NCBI GenBank assembly: GCA_023333565.1
Contig: JAJKFH010001934.1
Coordinates: 186,001-250,000 of the forward strand
DNA: 64,000 nucleotides
Direction of reading: 5' to 3'
Source: Puffinus mauretanicus
Lineage: Eukaryota; Chordata; Aves; Procellariiformes; Procellariidae
The notes under the pieces were generated by a model. That model was not told the origin of the DNA. It saw only the letters and a list, made by a program, of their open reading frames with translations, and ran no database searches. The position numbers were made by a program, and so were the translations under genes. This document shows, one piece after another, positions 13,201 through 21,770 of this stretch; the first letter of the stretch is position 1, and each line of letters starts with the position of its first letter.

Positions 13201-16200
13201 CACGTCTCCCCCCCAACTGTGGGCCGGGCGTGTGGGGGTGGCCGTGCCGTGCCCACTCCACGGAGCCTTCGACAGCCGTGGGTGGAGGGAGATGATGTGG
13301 GGAAGGGAGAAAGGGGGTCGCTGGGAATTGCCTTGGTGCAGTGGGGCGGATGGGATGGGGTGGGGATCTGCCTGGCTGAGCCACGGGAGGGGGGACTGCA
13401 ATAAAATGAGAGTCATGCCTTTGCCCCCCACCCAGGACAGCAAGAGCCGTGGGTCCTGTGGGAGCAGGAGCCTTGCAGACGGTCCCCAGTGCAGCTCCAG
13501 CTTCGGTGGGTTCAACCCAGTAATTGGGTGCTGCAGGGGCTTCCAGTCATGAAGAGCGTGTGGGCAGCACCCTGCAGCCCTTTATTTTGGGTCCTGGGGG
13601 CTGGCAGGGGGCCAGGCATGCCTCGGTGCCCCCAGCAGTGCAAGCGGGGTGACCGGGGGCCCTTGCCTGCCCTGTGCACGTCTCCCTGCCGCATCTCTCC
13701 CTGCACCCGCAGCAAAACCGCGGGAGCTTTGCTGTCCCCGACACCACGGGGACGGCTGCTGGTTGCCATGGGATGGAGCAGGGTGGTTGTGGGCATCCCG
13801 GGGGGGGGGGCTGAGACCCTGCCCGCTCCCTGGGCGGGCAGATCCAAACCCCGGGGCTCGCATCCTGCTTGCAGGGTTGGTGCTGGGCTCCCCTTCAAAA
13901 GTCCCAGCGGAGGTGACCGAGTGCAGCTTGGGGACAGGTCCCAGCCTGGCGGTGCCACCCCGGCTCCGGCTGATGGAGGGACCCGGGGTATTTCTGCAGG
14001 GGACGGGAAGAGGAGGGTGCTGCTTCCCCACCCAGAGCGGGGGCCCTGAGCACCTCCTCCCCGGCGGGCGGCGGGTGCTGCCACCGGCACCTGTATCCGG
14101 AGCGTGGGTTGGAGGAAGCGATGCTGCGGGCGTTCGTCTGCCGAATGCCCTTTTGCTGCCGCTGCCCCGTCTCGGTCCTGGTTCCAAGCAAGCACCGTGT
14201 CCCCCCTCTATTTGAGGGGACACCCCCCCCCCCTTCCCCCTCGCCTCCTTCCCAGGGCTGTAACCCTTTTCCACCCTCTTTTCTCCCAGCCCCAAACCAG
14301 GTTCTCTGTAGGTGTTTTGGGGGCGATTATTTTATCTCTCAGGGCTGGGTGCTGCATCCCCCCCCCGTCTGCGGTTGGCACCTATGGGTGTTGCTGTGAT
14401 GCAAGCAGAGAAATTTCCCCTGCACCGCTGCAAACTTGCAAGCTGGTGGGATGTTGCAGTGTAAAAGCGGGACGGGGGTGGATTCAGGCTCTGCTGCATC
14501 CCTGTGTTTCGGCTCCGGGGCTGGCTGGGGCGGGGGGGGGGGGCCCGTGGGCACCGAGCCACCCCTGAGGTTGTGCTCCGGGTGGGGATGCTCTGCGGCA
14601 TCCCCCTCACTGCCCCCACGTGCACCCTGGTTGGGTGCAGCCGCCAGCAGAGAGGAGAAAAATATCTGCTTGGAGAAAATATAGCATGAAAACACTTGCT
14701 TTTCCCTGGGGAGCTGGGGGGGGGGGAGATGGAGCATGGAGGGGGGGGGGGTGTCAGAAAGGAGCCGAACCCTGTGCCTGGAGTGCAGAGAGCAGCAGCT
14801 AACCTGTAACCGGTGCCTTGTTTCTGTCTTAGCTGCCTTAATGGTTTTGGGGAGGAAAAAAAAAAACTGGTGGAGATGTTTATTGGCATTTTGTTCCCGG
14901 GGGGGGGGGGGGTAGTGGGAACCCCGAGCACCCTATTTATGCTGGTGATTGCAAACCGCAGCGCCCGGCTGCAGCCAGAGCCATGGCCGGAGCCGTGCTG
15001 CTCCCGGGACCCCCCCCCCCGCCGCGGGACCCCCCGGGGCTCCGGTTTCCCCATGGAGGTGGCAAACCGAGCCCTGGGAGCGAGGGGTGTCTCCGCTCTC
15101 CCGGCTTACCGTGCCGCGGCTCCCATGTCCTGGCACGGTCCCCGTGGTGTCCCACACCTCCCCGGGGGTGCGGAGCAACACCCCTGCCCGATTTCATCAG
15201 GCGCTGCCCGGCCTGACGCAAGGGTGCGGGGGCGATGGCCGCGCGTCCCCGTGGCCCGTGCGGGGTCCCTGCCTGAGTCACCCCTTCCGGTGCCGCCACC
15301 GGCGGCTGCTCGGCCCGGGGACGCTCGGTGGCTCCCGGCTGCTCCCGGGCTAAAGTTGCTGGGTTTTTTTTCCTTCCTAGGACAAGGTCCCCCGGCAGCT
15401 GGGGAAGGGCCCCAGCGCCTTCATCCCCCTGGGAGAGGTAAGAGCGGTGGGGATGGTCTTGGGTGGGTGCGTCCCTCCCTGCTGGGGGGGGGGAGGGGGG
15501 GGCTTCTCTGCCCCTCCTTGCCCTCGGTGGGGGGCACGGGGGGCTGTTAAGGAAGGATTCCCACACCCCCCAGTTGCTAGTGCCCAACTGGGGTGGGGGT
15601 GGGATGCTGGGGAGGGTGGGATGGGGATATCCCTGGGGGTATCCCTGTGGCAGTGGGGGGGTGTCTTGTTTTGGAGGATGGGGGGAGCAGTTGTGTTTCA
15701 CCCTGGTGTTTTCCAGTCCCAAGTCCCTGCCCTGCCCGTGCCTCAGTTTCCCCACTCATCCAGACGTGGCTGTCTTTGCCCTGTGCTGCAAAGGCAGCCC
15801 CCGTCCTGCCCTGCCCCCCTTAAAAAAAAAAACTGTGCCCTGAAATCCCCGGGGCTCCCCATGCCGGGGCACCCTCAGCCCTATCTCAGCACCCGGCGTT
15901 GGTGTCCCAGATGGTTCCTCCTTCGGCAGAGATAACGCCGTGGTTTCGTCACCACGGCGGGGGTGGAGAGGCTGGGTGGGGGGGCTGAACCCCATCTCTT
16001 CCTCGCCGCACACCAGAACCCGAATAAACAACCCAACCCGCAGACTTGGGTTGTTGGTCCCAGCATGGAGACCCCCCGTCACCCCCTGCCCCCCGGGGCC
16101 GGGAGGGGGGAGACGGGCAGCGGGGACTGCCGGCGGTGTCCGTACCGGGCAGGGAGGAGGCTGGGCACCTCCGACGGGGTGAGCATCCGATGAGGTGGGA

Positions 16201-19200
16201 TGGGTGCTCCTGGATGCCTGGGTCCTGCTGGCCACCGATGCTTGATGGGGGGCGGGGGGGTCTCCCTCTAGGTTAGGGGGGCTGTTGGGAAGAGTGGGGG
16301 GCTGCAGCACACAGCCCTTCACCGCCCTCCTCTCCCCATCCCGGCAGATCCTGCAGGAAGGTGCGGAAAGCAGTCGGCGCCAGCTCCTCATCGAAGCCTT
16401 CGTCTCGGCGGGCAGGGTGGACAACATCACCATGGTCATGGGGCTGCACCCCCAGTATCTCAGCAGCTTCTGGAAGACCCAGTACCTCCTGCTGCGGATG
16501 GACGGACCCCTGCCCTACCACAAGCGCCACTACATCGCCATCATGGTGAGGATGGGGGTCCCTTGGGGGTGGGGGGTCCCTTGGGGGTGGGGTGTCACTT
16601 GGGGGTATGTGTGGTCCCAGCATCTCTGCTGGGTTTTTCCCTGGAGGCAGGAAGACAATTTGGGACCCCACGGATGGGCCCCTCCCTCTGATTTGTGGCC
16701 CCAGAGGCTTGGAAGCCCCTTTGGGGTGGTCCCGTGGTGCCCACCCGGGGGTACCCCAGCACCCCTCCCCTCCCAGGCCCTGGGGACCGGCATTGATGAT
16801 GCCGGGGGGGGGCAGACATCCCTGTCTGGACTCTCATCCCCAGGGAAAACCCTCCAAGGGCCATGCGGGGGGGGTGGCTCCCTGCCTTGGCTTCTCCAAG
16901 GGCTCGTAACAGGGTTGGGGGGGGGCGGCCCCCGGCGGGTGCCAGGGGCTTGACTGCCCGGTTCTCCCCGCAGGCAGCAGCCCGGCACCAGTGCTCCTAC
17001 CTGGTGGGTTTGCACATGGGGGAGTTCCTGCAGGTGGGGGGCAATCCGGCGTGGCTGCAGGGGCTGCACTGTGCCCCCCAAAAACTCAGGAACCTCAATG
17101 AGATCAACAAACTGCTGGCGCACCGGCCCTGGCTCATCACCAAGGAGCACATCGAGGTGAGAGCTGACGCTGCCGGCGCAGATCAACCCCCCCCCTCCCC
17201 CCCAAAACCCACACTCTGGTTTTGGGGGTTTCACCCCAAACATCCCTGCTTGCACAAGCCCCCCCCTCTCCCCCCAGGTTTAACCCTTTCAGGGGGGTCT
17301 CTGAGCTGGAGGGCAGGGTCTGTGCTGCTCCCGATGGATGGGGAGGGGGTGACTTGTCCCCCGTGGTTGGGGACTGTCCTGCCGACAGCGGCTGCTTTAT
17401 GGGGGAGTCCCAAACACCCTCCTGGCTCCCCACCCTTGGCTTACCCAGGCTCTGGGGGTGCGGTGGGGGGTACGGCACAGCGAGCCGGGGGGCTAGGGGG
17501 GGGTTCTCTCCAACCCCAGGTGCCTTGCAGGCTCTGCTGAAGACGGGGGAGAATAGCTGGTCGCTGGCGGAGCTGGTGCAGGCCCTGGTGCTCCTCACCC
17601 ACTACCACTCGCTCGCCTCCTTCGTTTTCGGCTGCGGCATCAACCCCGAGGAGGACCAGGATGGGGGGCACGGCTGCCGGCCCCCCTCACCCCACAGCGA
17701 CAGCAGCCCTGCCTCTGACGACAGCATGGGGGGCTCTGGGGTAAGGGGGGCGGGGGGGCTTTGCCTTGCAGCGGTGGGAAGGGAGGGCACGGTGGGGTGC
17801 TGGACTGTTTCATGGTGCTTCCCTTGGGAATTGCCCCGAGGCCTTTTATTGGGAACAGCTTTAGGGCTGCCCAGTAGCATCCTCCGCCCAGTAGCATCCT
17901 CTGCCCAGTAGCATCCTCTGCCCAGTAGCATCCTCTGCCGGGCTTTGCCTTGCAGCGGTGGGAAGGGAGGGCACGGTGGGGTGCTCGACTGCTTGATGGT
18001 GCTTCCCGTGGGAATCGCCCCGAGGCCTTTTATTGGGAACAGCGGATGCTTTAGGGCTGCCCAGTAGCATCCTCTGCCCAGTAGCATCCTCTGCCCAGTA
18101 GCATCCTCCGCAGGGCTTCCCCCTTCTCCCAGTCCCCAGGATGGGGCATGGGAGCGGTTGGGGTCCGGGCAGGACAAACCCCAGTTTGTTCTTTAGAACA
18201 TTTAGAGCAGTGACAGCAGAGCTGAGAGCGGCTCCGTGCTGCTCTGGGCTTGCAACCCTTCTGCAACCTTGCTCGCCCTGGGGCAGGGCTGACTCTCGCG
18301 CTCTGCTTCGGCAGGGCCGGGACGCCCTGCGGGAGGTGGAGGTGCTGATGGAGAGGATGAAGCTGCTGCAGGAAAACCAGCTGGAGGAGGAAGGCGTCAC
18401 GCAGGAGGAGATGGCGACGCGCTTTGAGTTGGAGAAGACGGAGAGTTTGCTGGTCGCTCCCTCGGGTGAGGAGGTGCAGGGGTGCAGCCGGCTGCCGGCT
18501 TGGGAAATCACAGGGGAGGAGGGGAAGGAGCCAGTACCTGCCCAGGGAGGAGCAGGATCAGACCCCCAGCTGCAGGGCTGGCTCTGTCCGGGGTCACGCC
18601 GCATCGCTCACGGCGGCTGCGGTGGTGCCTTGTAGATATTGCGGATCACTCCCTGCAGTCCAACGTCCTCTGCTTCGTGGAGGACCCCGAGTTCGGCTAC
18701 AAGGACTTCACGCGGAGGGGGGAGCAGGCGCCCCCCACTTTCCGTGCGCAGGTGGGTGCTCGCGGTCCCGCGCCAGCCGGAGGGGAAGGGGTGGCAGGGT
18801 GCTGGGTGGCAGGTCCTGCTTGTCCTGGTGGGGGGGGACAGCGGGGCTGTTCCCAGGATCGTGGACAAGGTGGGTGCAGAGGGGGAAGGGCTGGGACCGG
18901 GCTGGAGCTGTCTGAGCGGATGCTGATAGTTGGGGGGGGGGGTCACTATGAAAGGGGGAGACCCCAGCTTGTGTCCCTGGCTTTGAAGGGACCCTGTGTT
19001 TCCCTGTTGAGCCCCTACCCCAGCACCCTTTCTCCTGCAGGATTACACCTGGGAGGATCACGGCTACTCGCTGATCAACCGCCTCTACCCCGACGTTGGC
19101 CAACTCCTGGATGAGAAGTTCCAGGTCGTCTACAACCTGACGTACAACACCATCGCCATGCACTGCGGCGTGGACACCTCCATGCTGCGCAGGGCCATCT

Positions 19201-19763
19201 GGAACTACGTCCACTGCGTTTTCGGCATCCGGTAGGTCCCCGAGCCGCGGCTGGAGCTTGTTCTCCACCTCGGGTAGAACCCATGAACGGGTCCAGCCCG
19301 GGAGCCCGCGACTCGGTCTTGGTGAGCCTGTTGCTGCCGCTTAGACTAAGGCAAAGCGATGCTGTCGGAGGGCACGGATTAGGTCTGGAAAAACCCCCGG
19401 GGTGTGCGAACGGGCAGGGGTTGTGCCTGGAATAACGCCCCTCTCCCCCAGTTACGATGACTACGACTATGGGGAGGTGAACCAGCTCCTGGAACGCAGC
19501 TTGAAGATCTACATCAAGACGGTGGCTTGTTACCCGGAGAAGACGACCAAGCGGACGTATACGCAGTTTTGGAGACACTTCAAGCACTCGGAAAAGGTGC
19601 TGCCCTACCCAGGCAGGGTGTAGGGGGTGGTGCTGAGCCCCCCACCCCGTGCCCTGACCCCGTTCTCCCTGCGTAGGTGCACATCAACCTGCTCTTGCTG
19701 GAGGCTCGGATGCAGGCGGCTCTGCTCTACGCCCTGAGAGCTGTCACCCGCTACATGACCTGA
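10187..19763 (+). CDS. SESN2: Sestrin-2, complete coding region in ten exons
   Basis: Joining the ten exons listed separately gives 471 residues (human SESN2 has 480), with GT-AG introns and matching phases throughout. Sestrin-2 is a cytosolic stress-induced protein that binds leucine and, when leucine is scarce, binds and inhibits GATOR2, lowering mTORC1 activity; antioxidant activity has also been reported. The N-terminal AhpD-like half keeps the active-site Cys118, Tyr120 and His125 (human 125, 127, 132). The C-terminal half keeps the leucine-pocket Trp435 and Glu442 (human 444, 451) and the GATOR2-contact Asp397-Asp398 (human 406-407). The closest human match by eye is SESN2 rather than SESN1 or SESN3, for example through the end motif [13 protein letters not shown] and the SESN2-like length of the linker. 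The least conserved parts are residues 1-30 and the Ser/Pro-rich linker at about 218-242. No frameshift or internal stop is present. Confidence 0.97.
10265..15380 (+). other. SESN2: SESN2 intron 1
   Basis: This is a 5.1 kb GC-rich intron with donor GTAAGG and acceptor TTCCTTCCTAG. It has many G runs (for example around 14530-14550, 14717-14750 and 14899-14912) and no supported coding sequence on either strand. Its first 200 bp still belong to the CpG island and contain a perfect octamer ATTTGCAT (10291-10298) and a p53-like element (10431-10450). Confidence 0.9.
10431..10450 (+). promoter_or_regulatory. SESN2: p53-response-element-like sequence in SESN2 intron 1
   Basis: Two adjacent decamers with no spacer, GGACAAGCAG and GGACATGTCG, fit RRRCWWGYYY at 8/10 and 9/10 positions. 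Both C(A/T)(A/T)G cores are intact. SESN2 is a known p53-induced gene in mammals. That this site is used is inference. Confidence 0.35.
15381..15437 (+). CDS. SESN2: SESN2 coding exon 2
   Basis: This 57-nt exon encodes residues 27-45 in phase 0 on both sides. It contains the motif [10 protein letters not shown], matching the conserved human GPSAFIPVEE. The acceptor is a clear pyrimidine tract plus AG, and the donor is GTAAGA. Confidence 0.92.
16348..16545 (+). CDS. SESN2: SESN2 coding exon 3
   Basis: This 198-nt exon encodes residues 46-111, phase 0 to phase 0. It carries the sestrin signatures [19 protein letters not shown] and HKRHYIAIM from the start of the AhpD-like N-terminal domain. 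The donor is GTGAGG. Confidence 0.97.
16974..17156 (+). CDS. SESN2: SESN2 coding exon 4 (active-site exon)
   Basis: This 183-nt exon encodes residues 112-172. It holds the AhpD-like active-site segment [17 protein letters not shown], with Cys118, Tyr120 and His125, and ends in the highly conserved [17 protein letters not shown] segment. Both splice phases are 0. Confidence 0.97.
17531..17740 (+). CDS. SESN2: SESN2 coding exon 5
   Basis: This 210-nt exon encodes residues 173-242. The first part, with [18 protein letters not shown] and VFGCGI, completes the N-terminal helical domain. The second part is an acidic then Ser/Pro/His-rich linker, the variable loop between the two sestrin domains. 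The donor is GTAAGG. Confidence 0.95.
17757..18112 (+). repeat. Tandem duplication with 17-bp repeats in SESN2 intron 5
   Basis: A block starting near 17757 recurs from about 17941, with a period of 184 bp and only scattered substitutions. Each copy ends in a run of a 17-bp unit (CCCAGTAGCATCCTCTG): four units at 17870-17937 and three at 18060-18110. The duplication lies entirely inside intron 5 and makes up most of it. Each block also copies a TTGCCTTGCAG acceptor-like string. Confidence 0.92.
18315..18465 (+). CDS. SESN2: SESN2 coding exon 6
   Basis: This 151-nt exon encodes residues 243-292 plus one base of codon 293. It contains the charged helix [17 protein letters not shown] and the conserved [10 protein letters not shown] segment. 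The splice is phase 1: G here joins AT of exon 7 to give Asp293, as in the human protein. Confidence 0.95.
18636..18751 (+). CDS. SESN2: SESN2 coding exon 7
   Basis: This 116-nt exon completes codon 293 and runs to residue 331. It carries the conserved [17 protein letters not shown] and APPTFRAQ motifs at the start of the C-terminal leucine-binding domain. The preceding intron is only 170 bp. Confidence 0.96.
19041..19231 (+). CDS. SESN2: SESN2 coding exon 8
   Basis: This 191-nt exon encodes residues 332-394 plus two bases of codon 395. It contains [17 protein letters not shown] and the leucine-pocket helix region around YNTIAMH and [13 protein letters not shown]. The phase 2 donor (CG then GTAGGT) joins T of exon 9 to form Arg395. 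Confidence 0.97.
19452..19596 (+). CDS. SESN2: SESN2 coding exon 9
   Basis: This 145-nt exon encodes residues 395-443. It includes the invariant [15 protein letters not shown] segment, with the Asp397-Asp398 pair that contacts GATOR2 in human SESN2, and the leucine-lid residues Trp435 and Glu442 in [10 protein letters not shown]. Confidence 0.97.
19677..19763 (+). CDS. SESN2: SESN2 coding exon 10 (last) and stop
   Basis: This terminal coding exon encodes the last 28 residues and TGA at 19761-19763. The C-terminal helix [18 protein letters not shown] is almost identical to human SESN2. Intron 9, just before it, is only 80 bp. Confidence 0.97.
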   Translation: MHINLLLLEARMQAALLYALRAVTRYMT

Positions 19764-19776
19764 CCTGCCTCCGCTC

Positions 19777-19800
19777 CCTCCTCCTCCTCCTCCTCCTCCT
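19777..19800 (+). repeat. (CCT)8 microsatellite in SESN2 3' UTR
   Basis: Eight uninterrupted CCT triplets lie 14 bases after the SESN2 stop codon. This is a likely length-variable site. Confidence 0.95.
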
Positions 19801-20936
19801 GCCCCAGGTTTGGGGGGGGGGGGGGGGAAAGGCCAGGGGGGGGCTGGTACCCTAAAGACTTTGCTGGAATATTGTCTCTCCCTTTAAAGGGGTCTGGAGC
19901 TGTGGAAGGAAAAGGGGGGGGCTTCCCTGCCCCTCCTCCCAGGAGAGGGGGTCCCCAAGAAGCTGAGAAGACCCCAAAGTGCTGCTTGGCGGAGCTGGGG
20001 GTGCTCGGCTGCTCTGTGCCTTTCTTGGGGTGAGGCTGGATGAAGCCAAACTGGGGTGCCTGTGGGCGCTGCCTTTGCCAGCGGTGCTGGTGTTACACCT
20101 CTGGGCCGTATCCTGCCACCGCGGAGGACCGTCCTCGGGCCACAGATCGCCAGAGGGTACCGTGCCCTTTGTCCCTGCTTCTTGGGGTCTCGTCGTGCTG
20201 GAAGACGTGCAGCTTGCTGGGTGGGGGTGCTGCCCTGGCACCCCCTCCCCACCTCTGGCTTGCATCCAAGGAAGGATCCGGCCATCCCGTCGGGCAGCCC
20301 CCGGTGCCACTTGTCTCTGAGCTGAGTCCCCCCCCCCACGCCCCATCAGGGTCCCAACAGCGGGGGCAGAGGCTGCGCCCTGGCACGGCCGGACCCCAAC
20401 CCAGCCCTCAGAGGGAGCTCTGCCCCATCCTGCCCGCCCCAGCCCCCAGTAATTTGGGATGTGAAGTGCCTCTTAACCCGGGGTGAGGGCAGGAGCGCCT
20501 GCGGTGTGTTTTACACCGTTTTTTTTTTTTTTTTTGGTTTTGCATCGTTTTTCAGCCACCGGTCCTTCTCTGGGGAGCGGGGCTGGGGCGGGGGGCTGCC
20601 TGCGGCTGCCCTCCTGCCTGCTGTGAGGGTGCCGGGGTGGGACGTGGGGTGGGACGTGGGGTGGCCGTGGCTTTACCCAGCTGTCCCGGAGCATTTCCCA
20701 GCGGTGCGGGTCACCGGGGGGGTGCTTGTTCAGGAAAGCCCCCGCTCCCGGCTCTGCTGGAGCACGGGTCCGGGTCCAGCAGCATCGCCTGCTGCTCAGC
20801 CACTCTTGGTTTGTCTCTGCTGAACCGTAGCTCCAATTAAGTTATTTCTATTTTTTTTTTTTTTTTGGGGGGTGTATTTACTCCTGACCGGGCATGGAAA
20901 TACCACTGTGACTTTGCTACAGATCTTGTTGGAAAA

Positions 20937-20942
20937 AATAAA
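20937..20942 (+). terminator. SESN2: SESN2 poly(A) signal
   Basis: A canonical AATAAA is followed at once by TTGTTTGG and long T runs broken by GTCTTC (20950-20990), a strong downstream U/GU-rich element. Cleavage would be expected near 20955-20965. Confidence 0.8.
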
Positions 20943-21254
20943 ATTGTTTGGTTTTTTTTTTTTTTGTCTTCTTTTTTTTTTTTCTTTTTCCCACCGCCGC
21001 CCCGCGGGTGTGAGATGCAGTTTCCCCTTCCCCTCCCTGCTCCCGCGTAGTGCAGTATGGGGTGGGGGTGTCCCACTGCTCTGGGGGGGCTGGGAGCAGC
21101 CCTGGGTTGTCCAAGGGGACAAATGGGGGGGTCCAGGCACCCCCCCTAGTAGCCTGAGGGGGGTGGGCTCGGCTCCAGTGCACCCTCTCCTGGGTGTAGC
21201 ACCCTCCCGGACAGCCAGGATTTGGGGCACCGACGCTCATCCCAGCGCGGGTGC

Positions 21255-21770
21255 GTCGCTTAAGGAATCGGGTGTTAGCAGAAAGTGGTGTTAATAGAGA
21301 TTTAGAGGGGTGCGACCGAACAGCGTCCGATGGCAGGGTTCACGCTATTACTGACTACACAGGTGAAACATATACGGGAAAATCAGCTAAGGGTTTACGT
21401 CGTAGGGACTGTATGTGTTTAGCAGCACTTAATCATCAACAAACTTCAGTAGCGCTTAATCATTAATTTAATATTTACCAAATAAGTGTTAGTAGAGTCT
21501 ATATAATCATGACTTAATTACAGGTTAGGCTTACTGTTAGTCTACACATACAGACAGACAGAAATATATACGTCTGTGTACAGAAGGTACCTGTTAAAAA
21601 TTCCCCTCGAGTCCAGTGAAGAAATACTCACGTCGGATGTCTCGGCATTTCTTTCTCAACGGGCGAAGGGTCGAGCTACGAGGAGTGCCGGGGTTCAGCC
21701 CCGTCCCGACGTCGGCGACGGGCCTCCGAATATCGCAGCCTCCGAGCTCACGACCTGGATATCCCGCGGG
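21255..21770. mobile_element. Possible LTR-like or other old retroelement segment
   Basis: Composition changes abruptly here. An AT-rich stretch (21290-21600) with TATATA-like motifs is followed by a CpG-dense stretch (21620-21770), inside otherwise GC-rich, low-complexity DNA. The AT-rich-then-CpG-rich order, a TGTTAG near 21270 and the isolated character suggest a solo LTR. I could not identify the family, exact ends or a target-site duplication, and there is no coding sequence. A plain unique-sequence island is the alternative. Confidence 0.3.

Larger units (their letters stand above)
19764..20960 (+). other. SESN2: SESN2 3' UTR
   Basis: This non-coding sequence of about 1.2 kb runs from the stop codon to shortly after the poly(A) signal. 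It is GC-rich at first, with (CCT)8 at 19777-19800 and a G16 run at 19812-19827, and turns AT-rich near its end. Confidence 0.75.
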
